Positions 41,873-52,377 are shown, numbered from the stretch's first letter. The stretch is 64,000 nucleotides of DNA from Bacteroidota bacterium (GCA_024640255.1 JAHEFI010000003.1:62001-126000); one strand, 5' to 3'. Notes: generated by a model from the sequence alone, not told the origin. Numbers and translations are program-made.

Positions 41873-44431
41873 TTATCTCTGTAATAGACTAATTGTAGCT
41901 AATGCTGAAACAACTTGTGCTAATACAGTTGTAAATTGAATTACTGTTGTAATTGCCTTTTCTTTTTTGGCATCGGTTTCAGGTAATACAACTTCTGCTC
42001 CAGGCTTTATTTTTGGATTTATCCTAAATAAACCAAATGTTTTTGTTCTGTCAGATTTCCCATTTGCATATATTACATAAGCTCTACCTCTTTTTGCATA
42101 TTCAGAAATTCCACCAGCTGCACTTATACATTCTCCAATGGTCAATCCATCTCTGTAAACTATATTGGTTGGTCTTAAAACACCACCACTAATTTTCACT
42201 CTATTGTCCATTTTAGGAATTACAATCTCATCCTTTCCTCTTAGTACCAAGTCTAATTCAGAACCTGGGTTTTTCATAATGTAATTGATATCAATGGCAA
42301 TTTGATAGTAATCTTCGTCTAACTCTTTAAACAAAGCATTTAAAGTATCTTTTAATTTGATTGTCTTGGATTCAGGATTTAAATTAATATCAGACACTGA
42401 TGTAATGGCTGTAGCATTTGCGGTATTTAAAATACTTGCTCTATCAGCTTCTTGTTTAGCTTTAAATTTTCTTGTGTAAGCTAATTCAATAGATGTTTTT
42501 GTTTCATCAGATTTTAAAGAATCAATATCAAATCTTCTTCTTTTAATAAATGCCCCTTCTCCATATGCTTCACCAATTAAACCTCCTGCTCTTTTAACAA
42601 TATCACTTACTCTTTCTACTCTTGAACTTAAAGTATATTTACCTGCACTTTGAACTTGTCCACTTATAGTTACCACTTCTGGCAAAGTATAACCTACTTT
42701 CTTAGTAATAGTAACAACATCTAGAGGTTGTAATACAAAATTCTCTTGTCCTGGATTAAAACTTAAATCCCCATTAATCTCCGTTTTTAAAATTTGTGTG
42801 ACTTCTGTATTTTCAACTTTATCTCCATATTTCACTAATCTCGCCACTTCAATATTCTTATTCGCTGCATAAGTAAAACCACCAGCCATTAAAATCAAAT
42901 CTTTCACAGTCATACTATCTATATAGTTGAATGTGCCTGAAGATCTTACTTCACCCAATAACTCCAACGTTAATGAGTCTCTTAATTCCAAAATAGAATT
43001 AACATATAATTCATCCTCTCTTTGTAATTCAATATTATCTGCATTATTTTTTTTCAATGCACTTGCTAAATTAATGCTAATCATTTCTTTCAATAAATTA
43101 GGCTTGGTTCTTATTAATTGAGCTCTTCCAATGAATGCATCTTCTTTTAAACCATCAGCTTTATTAATTAAATCAGCAATTCTCATTCCTGGAGTTAATT
43201 CATAAACATCTGGTCTATAAACTGCTCCAGATAAAGTAACCCTATTTTGAAAACGATTAATAATTTTAGAAACAGTAATTTGATCACCTCCTTTTGGTAT
43301 ATATTTAGTATAATCAATAGATGCTAAATCTTTAACTGATTTTTCTTTATCATTTTTTTGGATGATTTTCACCCATGCAGAATAAGCAATATCCGTAAAT
43401 CCGCCTGCATATTGTAAAATTTGAGAAAAACTTTCAGTTCCAATAACTTCAAAAATACCAGGTCTTTTTACTTCACCTTTTATTTCTACTCTTTGTTTGT
43501 AAGCTGGCACACGAATTATATCATTATCTTTTAAACCAATATTTTGAGATTGGTCCCCGTATTGCATAAACTTATATAAATCAACTTTCTTGAATAATTT
43601 ATTATCTCTAATCACTTCAATTTCTCTGTATGATCCTATAGCATTAGGTCCACCAGCTTCACTCAATACACTGATCACATTAGACAAAGAAGATACATTC
43701 ATTGTACCACTTTTAAATGCTCCAATCACATTTACATGAATTGTTCTTATATCTCCTAATGTTAAATCTATTTTAGACTCACCTCTAGTTAAGCTTGAAT
43801 ACGCTGTTGAAGACATTATTTGTTTGATTCTCACTTTTGCCGCTTCGATATTTAGTCCACCAATCTTAACAGCACCTACATTATCAATAAATATTTTACC
43901 CTCTTTAGAAACAAGTAAATCTGCAGAATATTCCTGTACACCATAAATAACTAATTTCAAAACATCATTTGGTCCAATTTCGTAATTGGTAGGAGTAGCC
44001 AATGCTTTATTGGCTGCATTGCCTGAATTAGATGGCAAAAAAAGTTCAGCGCCATATACAGCTGTATTTAAATATGGATTCAAAGCAACACTAACAGTAT
44101 CCTTACCCGCTACTTGATTTGCAGAAGAGCCAGCACTGACATTTTTTTTAACTGACTTGGCCATGACTATACCAGAAATTCCATTCACCCTATCTTTTAA
44201 CTTGGCAAATTCTGCAGGAGACATTCCTTTTGCAATCGCTTGTGACTCTACTTGATCAATCGTCATGCCAGATTGTTTCAACTTTTGTTGAATAGCTGAG
44301 ATCTGATTATCAGTCAATGCCTCTACTTTTACAGTACTTAAATCACGACCCCCTAAAGGATCCTGAGCAATGGCTGTCAACTGTAAAGTCAATAAAAGAA
44401 TAAAAGAAAGGAGGAACTTAACTAGTTTCAT
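41873..44431 (-). CDS. wza: Wza-type polysaccharide export protein with multiple SLBB repeats
   Basis: An 852-residue envelope protein. Signal peptide at 1-22 (ending AIAQ), the polysaccharide-export domain from about 149 to 225 (YEIGPNDVLKLVIYG), then about five SLBB-type soluble ligand-binding repeats (for example VIGAFKSGTMNVSS, EIKGEVKRPGIFEV, LSGAVYRPDVYEL, LLGEVRSSGTFNYI, ISGQVQSAGKYTL, ISGGVLRPTNIVY). A hydrophobic C-terminal segment is at about 832-850. It is far longer than E. coli Wza (about 380), the extended form common in Bacteroidota. It forms the periplasmic/outer-membrane channel for capsule or O-polysaccharide. It is divergently arranged to the initiating transferase gene and followed by wzz. 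Confidence 0.9.
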   Translation of the reverse strand: MKLVKFLLSFILLLTLQLTAIAQDPLGGRDLSTVKVEALTDNQISAIQQKLKQSGMTIDQVESQAIAKGMSPAEFAKLKDRVNGISGIVMAKSVKKNVSAGSSANQVAGKDTVSVALNPYLNTAVYGAELFLPSNSGNAANKALATPTNYEIGPNDVLKLVIYGVQEYSADLLVSKEGKIFIDNVGAVKIGGLNIEAAKVRIKQIMSSTAYSSLTRGESKIDLTLGDIRTIHVNVIGAFKSGTMNVSSLSNVISVLSEAGGPNAIGSYREIEVIRDNKLFKKVDLYKFMQYGDQSQNIGLKDNDIIRVPAYKQRVEIKGEVKRPGIFEVIGTESFSQILQYAGGFTDIAYSAWVKIIQKNDKEKSVKDLASIDYTKYIPKGGDQITVSKIINRFQNRVTLSGAVYRPDVYELTPGMRIADLINKADGLKEDAFIGRAQLIRTKPNLLKEMISINLASALKKNNADNIELQREDELYVNSILELRDSLTLELLGEVRSSGTFNYIDSMTVKDLILMAGGFTYAANKNIEVARLVKYGDKVENTEVTQILKTEINGDLSFNPGQENFVLQPLDVVTITKKVGYTLPEVVTISGQVQSAGKYTLSSRVERVSDIVKRAGGLIGEAYGEGAFIKRRRFDIDSLKSDETKTSIELAYTRKFKAKQEADRASILNTANATAITSVSDINLNPESKTIKLKDTLNALFKELDEDYYQIAIDINYIMKNPGSELDLVLRGKDEIVIPKMDNRVKISGGVLRPTNIVYRDGLTIGECISAAGGISEYAKRGRAYVIYANGKSDRTKTFGLFRINPKIKPGAEVVLPETDAKKEKAITTVIQFTTVLAQVVSALATISLLQR

Positions 44432-44656
44432 AGTAAGAATTTATCTGTTTAGGTAAAATTTAATTAAAGCTAACGCATTCTAAGTCACAAGATTAGACTT
44501 AGATTTTGAGAAGAGTGTTAAATTAATTCTTCTATTACAAAAATAGGTAATATTTTTCGTAAAAAAATGAATTTGAGGCCATTGTTTTATGAATTTTTTT
44601 CTTGATAAAATACCTTTAACTTTGAAAACAAGGTTCAACTTTAACTCTATTAGGAA
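44432..44656. promoter_or_regulatory. Divergent promoter region between wza and the initiating transferase
   Basis: A 225-bp region separates two outward-facing transcription units. On the plus strand TAACTTTG at 44617-44624 fits TAnnTTTG, 32 nt before the ATG at 44657. On the minus strand TATTTTTG at 44538-44545 fits the same consensus, about 107 nt before the Wza start. Neither has a well-placed TTG -33 element, so both are tentative. Confidence 0.45.
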
Positions 44657-46051
44657 ATGAAGAAACAGCAACAGTTTCTGCGAAATATTAGTTATGCATT
44701 AGATATAATCATAATACTAATTGCATATACTTTAGCAAAAAAAATCACATTAAATATTGGTTTACAAGGATTTAATTATAATTTTTTATTATTATCTATT
44801 GTTCTATGGTTTTCAATGTCTTTCTTCTCAAAAATTTATATTGAAAAAAGATCTAATAAGTTTTCGGAAGAGATGGTTCAAATTATCTATCATTCCATTT
44901 TATTTGTTGTAAGCCTCACTTCTCTCTTATTCTTTTTAAACCTAAATCACAAATTTCCTTCCAAATTTATCATAGTATACATTAACATTTTGGCTTTTTT
45001 AGCCATTGTGACCAAATATGGTATTAGGAAAAAAGTTCATGCGAATCTAAACAAAGGTATTTTTTATGACTATGTTTTACTTGTAGGTTCGACTAAAGCA
45101 GCGGATGATTTTATTCAAGCTGTTAGAAAATACTACTATTACGGTTATAAATGTATTGGATATATTGATGATCAAAAAAAACAAACCTTAGATGCCGATT
45201 ATCTTGGTTCATTAAAGAGCTTAAGTAATATTCTACAATCAAAAAATATTGATGAAGTCTTTATTGCATTACCAACTAATGAAAATCAAAAAATACAAAA
45301 CTGTATTTCAATTTGTGATCAATACAAAATCAAAGTAAGAATATTGCCTAATTTGACTGAAATCACTTCTGGTTCAGTTTACATTAATAATATTGGTTTA
45401 TTGCCTGTAGTTAATGTGGGCGATTTACCATTAGATAAAACGGAAAATAGATTATTAAAAAGAGGATTCGATATTTTCTTCTCCATTTTATTTTTCTTAC
45501 TAATTGGAATTTGGATTTTTCCATTAATTGGTTTAATCATAAAATTAACATCTAAAGGACCTGTTTTTTTCAAACAAGAAAGATGGGGTATCAATAATAA
45601 AAAAATAATTTGCTACAAGTTTAGATCTATGATCAAAGAAAGTAGTGATATAGATGAAGAGGGTAGATACAATCAGGCGCAAAAAGATGACCCAAGAATT
45701 ACTTTAATTGGAAGAATTCTTCGAAAAACAAACATGGATGAACTACCTCAGTTTTGGAATGTATTAATTGGCAATATGTCTGTAGTAGGACCAAGACCAC
45801 ATCCAACACAACTAAATTTAGAATCCATGGAAACTGTAGATAACTACATGCTTAGACATAAAGTAATTCCAGGTATAACAGGATTAGCGCAAGTAAATGG
45901 ATGTAGAGGAGAAACTAAAACTACAGAAGACATGCAAAGAAGAGTAAACTTTGATTTATACTATATTCAAAGATGGAACTTCTGGTTAGATCTTCAAATA
46001 ATCATTCAAACGGTGATTAATATATTTAGAGGTGACCAAAACGCTTATTAA
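44657..46051 (+). CDS. Undecaprenyl-phosphate sugar-phosphate transferase (initiating, WcaJ/WbaP-like)
   Basis: A 464-residue polyprenyl glycosylphosphotransferase that starts repeat-unit assembly by placing a sugar-1-phosphate on undecaprenyl phosphate. The N-terminal half has four or five membrane helices (to about 125), then a nucleotide-binding-like region (VLLVGSTKAADD). The C-terminal catalytic domain has a membrane helix (FDIFFSILFFLLIGI), KFRSM, DELPQFWNV, SVVGPRPHP and PGITGLAQVNG. Full length and all catalytic motifs are present. It begins the plus-strand pair that continues with a Wzi-like gene, overlapping by 20 bp or separated by 10 bp depending on the latter's start. Sugar choice (glucose, galactose or HexNAc) is not determined. 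Confidence 0.91.
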   Translation: MKKQQQFLRNISYALDIIIILIAYTLAKKITLNIGLQGFNYNFLLLSIVLWFSMSFFSKIYIEKRSNKFSEEMVQIIYHSILFVVSLTSLLFFLNLNHKFPSKFIIVYINILAFLAIVTKYGIRKKVHANLNKGIFYDYVLLVGSTKAADDFIQAVRKYYYYGYKCIGYIDDQKKQTLDADYLGSLKSLSNILQSKNIDEVFIALPTNENQKIQNCISICDQYKIKVRILPNLTEITSGSVYINNIGLLPVVNVGDLPLDKTENRLLKRGFDIFFSILFFLLIGIWIFPLIGLIIKLTSKGPVFFKQERWGINNKKIICYKFRSMIKESSDIDEEGRYNQAQKDDPRITLIGRILRKTNMDELPQFWNVLIGNMSVVGPRPHPTQLNLESMETVDNYMLRHKVIPGITGLAQVNGCRGETKTTEDMQRRVNFDLYYIQRWNFWLDLQIIIQTVINIFRGDQNAY

Positions 46052-47666
46052 TTTATTTGAATTGAAAAAGCTACTTCTTTTCTGTTTATTTAGTTGTACA
46101 TTTTTCATATATGTGCGTGCTCAAAATATTTGGGAAAACCCAAATAGCCAAGTGAATGGGTACTTGAATAGAATGGCACAAAAAGGCTTGATTCAATTAA
46201 ATGATCTAATCAAACCAATCAATAGAGTCGATATTCAATATGCCTTACATGAATTGACTTCAAAATCAGAACTACTTACCCCAATTGAAAAATTAGAATT
46301 AAATTTCTATTTACAAGAGTTTAAGCCATTAAAAACTAATGATTCTACTTTACAAGTAATTAAAAAAGATAAAAATAATCGATGGCGTTTTTTTAATATC
46401 GTAAATTCAAATTTTGAATTACACGCAGATCCTGTTATTGGAATTAATAGAGTAAGTACAGATAATAAAAATACTAACCAATTAAGTAGCGGTTTTGAGA
46501 TTTGGGGCTCCATGGGTAAAAATAAAAACTGGGGTTATCAAGTGTATTACAGAGACAATACAGAATCTGGAAATATCACTTCAAATAGTTTAATAGAATC
46601 TCCATTACCTGGAAGAATATTAGTAGGGGCTCAGAATAGTAATTCTATCAACTATTCTGATATTAGAGCAAGTTTAAATTATCAATTTAAATATGGAAAT
46701 ATTAGTGTGGGAAAAGATAATTTAATATGGGGCTATGGAGAAAATGGTAATATTGTTCTATCCAACAAAGTACCATCTTATCCATATATTAGATTAGACT
46801 ATAATCCAATTAAATGGCTCAATTTTAATTACACACACGCTTGGTTAAATTCAAATATCACCGATTCTAGTTTGTCTTATTTAAATAATTCTGGAAGATT
46901 AGAGAATGATAAAAGGATACTGTTTGTCCAAAAATTTCTGGCAACCCATAGTATTCAAATTAAACCAATGAAAGGATTAAGTCTGGCAATTGGAGAATCT
47001 ATCATTTATAGTGACAAAATGGACCCTGGTTTTTTAATTCCTGTAAATCTTTTCAAGTTCTACGATAACAATAGAAGTAATTATCTCATTGAAGCCGGTT
47101 CTAATGGACAATACTTTTTCTCCATCAATTCTAGAAACCAAATAAAAAATACACATCTATATGGAACCCTATTTATAGATGAGATAAAAGTAAGTGCCCT
47201 CTTGAATCAAAAAGAGAAAAGAAATCAATTAGGTTATACAATAGGAGCCTCAATTACAGATATTTTTATACCCTATTTAACCATTGGAACAGAATACACA
47301 AGAGTTAATCCTTTTGTGTATAATAATTTAATTCCAGCTCAAACTTACACATCCTATGGTTTTAGTTTGGGTGATTGGATGGGTAATAATTTTGATAGAA
47401 CAATTCTTTATGCAAGATATAACCCATTGCCAAAACTACAATTATATGGAAGAGTTCAAAAAATCAGAAAAGGGGGAAACGGGACCATTTATGAACAATA
47501 TGTAATGCAACCACAACCAGCTATTTTAAATAATTTACAATATAATAAAACAGATTGGTTGATTCAATTAAGATACGAATGGATTAACAACCTTTACCTC
47601 AATACATCAATTGAAAGAAGACTAAGCAAAAATACCTATCAATTCGGTATTTCATTTGGTTTATAA
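46032..47666 (+). CDS. Wzi-like capsule assembly outer-membrane protein
   Basis: A protein of up to 544 residues, probably an outer-membrane beta-barrel. A signal peptide is seen from KKLLLFCLFSCTFF to VRAQ. The body has alternating aromatic strand patterns and ends with a strand finishing FGISFGL, as in barrel proteins. Wzi-family proteins hold capsule at the cell surface. The first possible start is GTG at 46032, inside the previous gene. A TTG at 46062 gives a more typical signal peptide start and lies just after the transferase stop. The 3' end overlaps the oppositely oriented gene at 47639 by 28 bp. Confidence 0.8.
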   Translation: MTKTLINLFELKKLLLFCLFSCTFFIYVRAQNIWENPNSQVNGYLNRMAQKGLIQLNDLIKPINRVDIQYALHELTSKSELLTPIEKLELNFYLQEFKPLKTNDSTLQVIKKDKNNRWRFFNIVNSNFELHADPVIGINRVSTDNKNTNQLSSGFEIWGSMGKNKNWGYQVYYRDNTESGNITSNSLIESPLPGRILVGAQNSNSINYSDIRASLNYQFKYGNISVGKDNLIWGYGENGNIVLSNKVPSYPYIRLDYNPIKWLNFNYTHAWLNSNITDSSLSYLNNSGRLENDKRILFVQKFLATHSIQIKPMKGLSLAIGESIIYSDKMDPGFLIPVNLFKFYDNNRSNYLIEAGSNGQYFFSINSRNQIKNTHLYGTLFIDEIKVSALLNQKEKRNQLGYTIGASITDIFIPYLTIGTEYTRVNPFVYNNLIPAQTYTSYGFSLGDWMGNNFDRTILYARYNPLPKLQLYGRVQKIRKGGNGTIYEQYVMQPQPAILNNLQYNKTDWLIQLRYEWINNLYLNTSIERRLSKNTYQFGISFGL

Positions 47667-48898
47667 GCATTGTAATACTCTTCTATTAATAAAAGACCTA
47701 CCATTGTCCAAAAGGGGAAAGCTCCCATGGGTCCTTCAAAAAATACATCAAAACTTCCATTAATAATATTAGCCAATAAGATACAAGTAAGACCTAAAAT
47801 CTTACCAGATAATTTTTTAGTAAACAATGGTTTAAATAATAACCATAACCAATATAACCATATAAAGAAAATAATATAGCCAAACCTTGCTATAATGGTT
47901 AAATGAAAATTATGAGGTGATCTAAGGTTTTCATCCACACTGATTAATTCATTTCCTGCTAAACTCATTCCCAAACCCTTACCAATAAAAAAATGCTCTA
48001 GGGTAAAACTTTCATTCAATAGCTTGGCCCACCATACCAAACGCCAAACCTTATTGTCTGTTAAACTACCATCAATATCACTACTTACGATCGAACTAAA
48101 ATTATTAGTTATTTGTGATAAACTAATCGTTCTTCCCTGCGCATCTCCTTCAATTTCAATAGCAGCAAATACACCAAAAACAATAATTGATAGAAAAGGA
48201 ATAAATTTCAAAACTTTCCTTAAACCATCCGTTATTAAGCTTGTTTTGGAGAAAAAGAAAAAACAGAAAATGCCAGCTAAATATGCAAGACTTCCAGACC
48301 TTGTAAAAGCTAATAAAATCAATAAATTAATGAAGATTAAAATTGAATTTAGAATTAGCCAATTCCTGGAATATTTTTCTGTAAAAAGAATTATTAAAAT
48401 TGAACTAATCAATAAGTGAAGAGATTTATCTCCATTTTTATAAAGAAGAATATGTTGCCCTCCAAAGATTTCAATAGGTGGTAATTTTAAAATCACATAA
48501 TAAAATAATAAAAAATTTAAAAATAAAACTAAAGGAACCCATTTATAAATTTGTATTAAACTTTCCCAAATAAAATTTAACTCATCTTTGAAATAAAATA
48601 ATATAATAGCAAACCAAGCATACTGAATAGCTAAAGAATCTCTTATTACATTAAATGTATCATATTTAATCAATCCAAATAAAATATAAATAAATATTAT
48701 AGTAATTAAAATTATTATGATTATATTTTTTTTATCAAGATGTATTTCAAAAAGCCTTCTATTCAAAAATATTAAAATAACCCCAGCAATCAATAGAACT
48801 TCTGCTAAATAAGAGTATGCTATACCTTTATTAAAAAATGCATACATCATCATAATTATAAAATAAGTTCTTATATATATTCTATTTAATAACTGCAT
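47639..48898 (-). CDS. O-antigen ligase/polymerase-like membrane protein (Wzy_C type)
   Basis: A 419-residue protein with about 11 membrane helices and a large periplasmic loop between residues about 265 and 335 (DGSLTDNKVWRLVWWAK; GLGMSLAGN; SPHNFHLTIIARFG). The segment TRSGSLAYLAGIFCFF is typical of the O-antigen ligase (WaaL) / Wzy_C family, as is the HNFHL histidine in the last loop. It either polymerises repeat units or ligates polymer to a carrier. It is the last gene of the minus-strand unit with two Wzi-like genes (17-bp overlap) and overlaps the plus-strand Wzi-like gene tail to tail. Confidence 0.83.
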   Translation of the reverse strand: MQLLNRIYIRTYFIIMMMYAFFNKGIAYSYLAEVLLIAGVILIFLNRRLFEIHLDKKNIIIIILITIIFIYILFGLIKYDTFNVIRDSLAIQYAWFAIILFYFKDELNFIWESLIQIYKWVPLVLFLNFLLFYYVILKLPPIEIFGGQHILLYKNGDKSLHLLISSILIILFTEKYSRNWLILNSILIFINLLILLAFTRSGSLAYLAGIFCFFFFSKTSLITDGLRKVLKFIPFLSIIVFGVFAAIEIEGDAQGRTISLSQITNNFSSIVSSDIDGSLTDNKVWRLVWWAKLLNESFTLEHFFIGKGLGMSLAGNELISVDENLRSPHNFHLTIIARFGYIIFFIWLYWLWLLFKPLFTKKLSGKILGLTCILLANIINGSFDVFFEGPMGAFPFWTMVGLLLIEEYYNAYKPNEIPN

Positions 48899-50555
48899 GA
48901 AGCAAATATTTTATAGATAATTGAAATTGTTGATTAAATTTATCTGAAAATTTAGATGGTTCGTCATACAAAGACCCATCTTCAATCCTAATCCATCTAT
49001 AATTCATGGCATTAGTATTTGAAAAACTAGCAGATAGCAATAAATTTTTTATAGGCATAAATTGAAGTAAAACTTTTTTATTAATATCTACCCAATATCG
49101 ATTATAATACCCATATCCAGATTCAGAATTTGGTGAATAATAAACACTAAAATAAAAATCATTATTATGCGCAATTCTTTCAATAACAATGCCAATTCTA
49201 TTATAGCCTTTATGCCAACTTAAATTAAAACTTTGTCCATTTGAGCCGGGTCCTATTGCTGCACCAATTAGTTGTCCATTATTTGACCAACCCTGTTTTA
49301 TATTTTTATTTAAATACCAGCTATTCGCTTGACCTCCAACAAATGGACTACCTAAATAAAAAATATTTTCAGGATTCATTAATTGTAATTGTGTAAATTC
49401 TAAGTTTAGGTTTAAATAAGACCTTCCCTTTCCAATCAAAAATAATTTATTAGCTCCAAAAATAAAACCTGTTCTTGGATTTTTATCTTTAAAGAATTTC
49501 CATGGGTATGCTGCTTCATCTGGTAACCCAAATTCTCCATAAAATTCAGCATGATCCTTAGGCAATGAAAATCTAAACATCATAGAACCAATTATTTGTT
49601 GGGTTCTATCTTTACTAAAGAAACTATAAGTCTGATCATAATCATTTTTAGTATTTGCATAATACTGTCTTGAAAATGCATAACCCAAATATAAATTAGG
49701 CACCCACTTAGGACGCCAATTAACTGTAATAGCATCAATTTTTCTTTGATCTAAATTCTTAAATACTTTACAAGGTTGACAGACATTTAATAATTCTTGG
49801 TCAATATCTGTAAACCTAGTAGTATCTAAAGTACCTGATATAGCACTAAATTCAAAATTTCCAATATTTGTTTTAATTGGATCAACACTATTTAAATAAT
49901 AATGCCTAAAACCTCCTGCATTATTTGTAAAAATTAAACTATTTATTCTTCCAGGTCCCCACCATATATTTTCTGTTGCATAACCAAAAGTTAGAAACTT
50001 TGTTTTAATCCCGATTCTAGACTGCCCAAAACTTGTTGTATCAATTCTTTCAAATCCAAATTGTCGAAAATGATCAATATTATTAGCAACCATCCCAAAA
50101 TATTTAAACATAAAATTACCGTCCTCAGGATTACCAGCATAATATTCTTGTGGGATATTTTGAACAACTAACTTTTCTGGTTGATAATTGATATCTAGAA
50201 TTCCTAATTGAAAATTTATTCCAATACTATATCTTTCTTGCCATCCTCTAGAAGGATACATCAAACCATCATTCATACTTTGTGGCAATAATGAATTATT
50301 TTGAAAATCATAGCCTATCATCAATGATTTGATTATATTTTTTGGCTTACTATTCAATCTGTTTTGAATATGTTGAAAAGAACTAGTAGATCTTATCAAA
50401 AATGAATTATCAATTATTCTTGTAGAATCTTCTTTTAGCTGAAGCATTCTTTGATAATCCATTAAATGAATTTCGTCAAAAAAATTATTTTGAGCAGTAT
50501 TCCATTTAGATATAAAAATTAAAATAGTAAAAATAAAAACAAATTTTACTACCAT
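48882..50555 (-). CDS. Wzi-like capsule assembly protein (paralogue B)
   Basis: A 557-residue probable outer-membrane barrel with an N-terminal signal peptide (FVFIFTILIFISKWNTAQ). The central region has WWGPGRINSLIFTNNAGG followed by VDPIKTNIGNFEFS. The next gene encodes a protein with the matching WRGPGIISSLLMSNNAQG and IRPIRTILGSFELS. These shared blocks show the two are tandem paralogues of the Wzi capsule-assembly family. It overlaps the upstream paralogue by 7 bp and the ligase/polymerase gene by 17 bp, so all three are cotranslated. Confidence 0.83.
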   Translation of the reverse strand: MVVKFVFIFTILIFISKWNTAQNNFFDEIHLMDYQRMLQLKEDSTRIIDNSFLIRSTSSFQHIQNRLNSKPKNIIKSLMIGYDFQNNSLLPQSMNDGLMYPSRGWQERYSIGINFQLGILDINYQPEKLVVQNIPQEYYAGNPEDGNFMFKYFGMVANNIDHFRQFGFERIDTTSFGQSRIGIKTKFLTFGYATENIWWGPGRINSLIFTNNAGGFRHYYLNSVDPIKTNIGNFEFSAISGTLDTTRFTDIDQELLNVCQPCKVFKNLDQRKIDAITVNWRPKWVPNLYLGYAFSRQYYANTKNDYDQTYSFFSKDRTQQIIGSMMFRFSLPKDHAEFYGEFGLPDEAAYPWKFFKDKNPRTGFIFGANKLFLIGKGRSYLNLNLEFTQLQLMNPENIFYLGSPFVGGQANSWYLNKNIKQGWSNNGQLIGAAIGPGSNGQSFNLSWHKGYNRIGIVIERIAHNNDFYFSVYYSPNSESGYGYYNRYWVDINKKVLLQFMPIKNLLLSASFSNTNAMNYRWIRIEDGSLYDEPSKFSDKFNQQFQLSIKYLLHAVIK

Positions 50556-52273
50556 AAATAAATAGTATTAAAAAACATAAATATATTTTTACTTGCAAAA
50601 TCTTTTTTCCATAAATAATTATTTGACTGTACAAATTCAATGTTTAAATTAAATAATAAATTTCTATAATTACGTTTAACTAATATTCCATATGAAAAGT
50701 CACTCCAATTAATTGGCTTGGTATTTGAATATAAATTTAAATAACCGGTTGGGGCATGATCCAAATGCTGTAATTTAAACCCTATTTTATTTTTAAAATT
50801 ATTAAAACTAACGCAAAATGATTGAATATTATTACCCCAACCAGAACCAGCACCTAATATCTGATTCTCATTAGTGTACCCCTCTTTCAATTGTCCATGT
50901 ACATACCAATTACCGGCATTTCTTTGCAAATAACTTGGCGTCTGTGACATTCTAGTAGCTTCAAATTCAATATTTATATAGGTCTTAGAATTGATATATT
51001 CTAATTTTCTGAATCCAATAACAGAAGATGAAGAATGTGAATTATCTAAAATTAAATCTCTACTGTTTGATTTGCCATCATTCCAGCCATATTCAAAATA
51101 TAATTCAGCATGCTCTTTTGGAAATATATATTTTACAAAACCGCTTAAAATCTGATCAATAGCTTCTGCATTATCTTGGTATACATTTCTAAATAACGGT
51201 AGGGTTACTGGAATATAATCTCTGATAAAATTTTTACTAGGAGTTGTTCTAGTAAATTGATGAAATACCCTATTAGCCCCTAAATAAAAATTCTTTAAAA
51301 ATATGGGACTATAAGTTAAAGTTAACATATTGATATACCTTGTATTTTGACTAATTTCATCTTTTCTTAAATTTTTATTTTCAAATCCTTGTGTAGAATT
51401 TTGTGTTAATGTTGCTCCATAAATCGATAATTCAAAACTTCCCAATATAGTTCTAATTGGTCTAATACTATTTAAACCGACATGTTTAAAACCTTGGGCG
51501 TTATTACTCATCAATAAAGAACTAATAATTCCTGGACCTCGCCAAATATTATTTGATCCAGCAATAATACTTAATGGTCCAAAATCTATTCTTAAGCTAC
51601 TTTGACCCAAAATTAATTTATTCAAACTTGGTGTTACTTCCCCCCAATTATTTCCAAATTCATAATTTTTAGACCCTGTTTGAAAATACTCTGGTCTTAA
51701 TGTCAAATGAATATTTCTCCAATGCATATACAAACCTCCACTTGCCAAGTATTGATATCCATTAGAAAAACTCAGTGGGCCATCGTTCCACCCATAAGGA
51801 TGATGTGAATTGTATTTTTGTAGAAAATTTACTGGGAGTAATTGAATATCAAAATGTTTTTTATGAACTAAGTGTCCATTATTTACTAGACTTGGATCAA
51901 TGGCTTTTAACAAACTATCATAAGAAACCGTTTTCGGTAAGATATACGGTCTTATGGTTAAAGAATTGTCAGTTGGTAATTTACCTAATAATTGAAGGTC
52001 TCTGATATTTTCATCAAAATCGGTATAGCCCACCGCAATTGGCATTGCATTTTCATTCTTAGTAAAAGGTTGCTCTTTTTTGTATTTAAACCAATGATTG
52101 GGATTAAAGATTTTATTGGTACTATCTTTTTTGAATAAAGGCTTAAAATGTGGCATGCCAAAATGAATATTGGGCAAACTAAATTTCTTTTGAGCAGACA
52201 ATGGCTTACTTGCTAGCAAACCCACTAGTAGTATGAATATAAAACTATAAAAAGGGGGGCTTTTAAAACGCAT
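50549..52273 (-). CDS. Wzi-like capsule assembly protein (paralogue A)
   Basis: A probable outer-membrane barrel protein of about 574 residues. From the ATG at 52273 it begins MRFKSPPF with a signal peptide ending LSAQ; a GTG at 52282 would add three residues. Barrel-type strands and the block WRGPGIISSLLMSNNAQG mark it as a Wzi-family protein, paralogous to the following gene. A further shared region is the FPKEHAELYFEYG segment, which matches LPKDHAEFYGEFG in the neighbour. It is first in its operon, with a -7-like element 14 bp upstream. Confidence 0.83.
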   Translation of the reverse strand: MRFKSPPFYSFIFILLVGLLASKPLSAQKKFSLPNIHFGMPHFKPLFKKDSTNKIFNPNHWFKYKKEQPFTKNENAMPIAVGYTDFDENIRDLQLLGKLPTDNSLTIRPYILPKTVSYDSLLKAIDPSLVNNGHLVHKKHFDIQLLPVNFLQKYNSHHPYGWNDGPLSFSNGYQYLASGGLYMHWRNIHLTLRPEYFQTGSKNYEFGNNWGEVTPSLNKLILGQSSLRIDFGPLSIIAGSNNIWRGPGIISSLLMSNNAQGFKHVGLNSIRPIRTILGSFELSIYGATLTQNSTQGFENKNLRKDEISQNTRYINMLTLTYSPIFLKNFYLGANRVFHQFTRTTPSKNFIRDYIPVTLPLFRNVYQDNAEAIDQILSGFVKYIFPKEHAELYFEYGWNDGKSNSRDLILDNSHSSSSVIGFRKLEYINSKTYINIEFEATRMSQTPSYLQRNAGNWYVHGQLKEGYTNENQILGAGSGWGNNIQSFCVSFNNFKNKIGFKLQHLDHAPTGYLNLYSNTKPINWSDFSYGILVKRNYRNLLFNLNIEFVQSNNYLWKKDFASKNIFMFFNTIYLW

Positions 52274-52286
52274 GCTAATCACTTAA

Positions 52287-52294
52287 CAAAGTTA
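52287..52294 (-). promoter_or_regulatory. Candidate -7 element for the tandem Wzi operon
   Basis: On the minus strand TAACTTTG matches TAnnTTTG exactly, 14 nt before the ATG at 52273. A TTTG lies 14 nt further upstream, a shorter spacing than the usual -33 position. Confidence 0.4.
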
Positions 52295-52377
52295 AAACCT
52301 ATTCACTACAAATAGCTTTTTTTTGAAATATTTGTGTTCAAATAATTTAATACCTTTACCACTATAGTCAAATTTAC

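Noticed and set aside
44480..44671. Small minus-strand reading frame in the wza/transferase divergent region
   Set aside because: It overlaps the transferase start and the likely promoters, and has low-complexity sequence without domain support.
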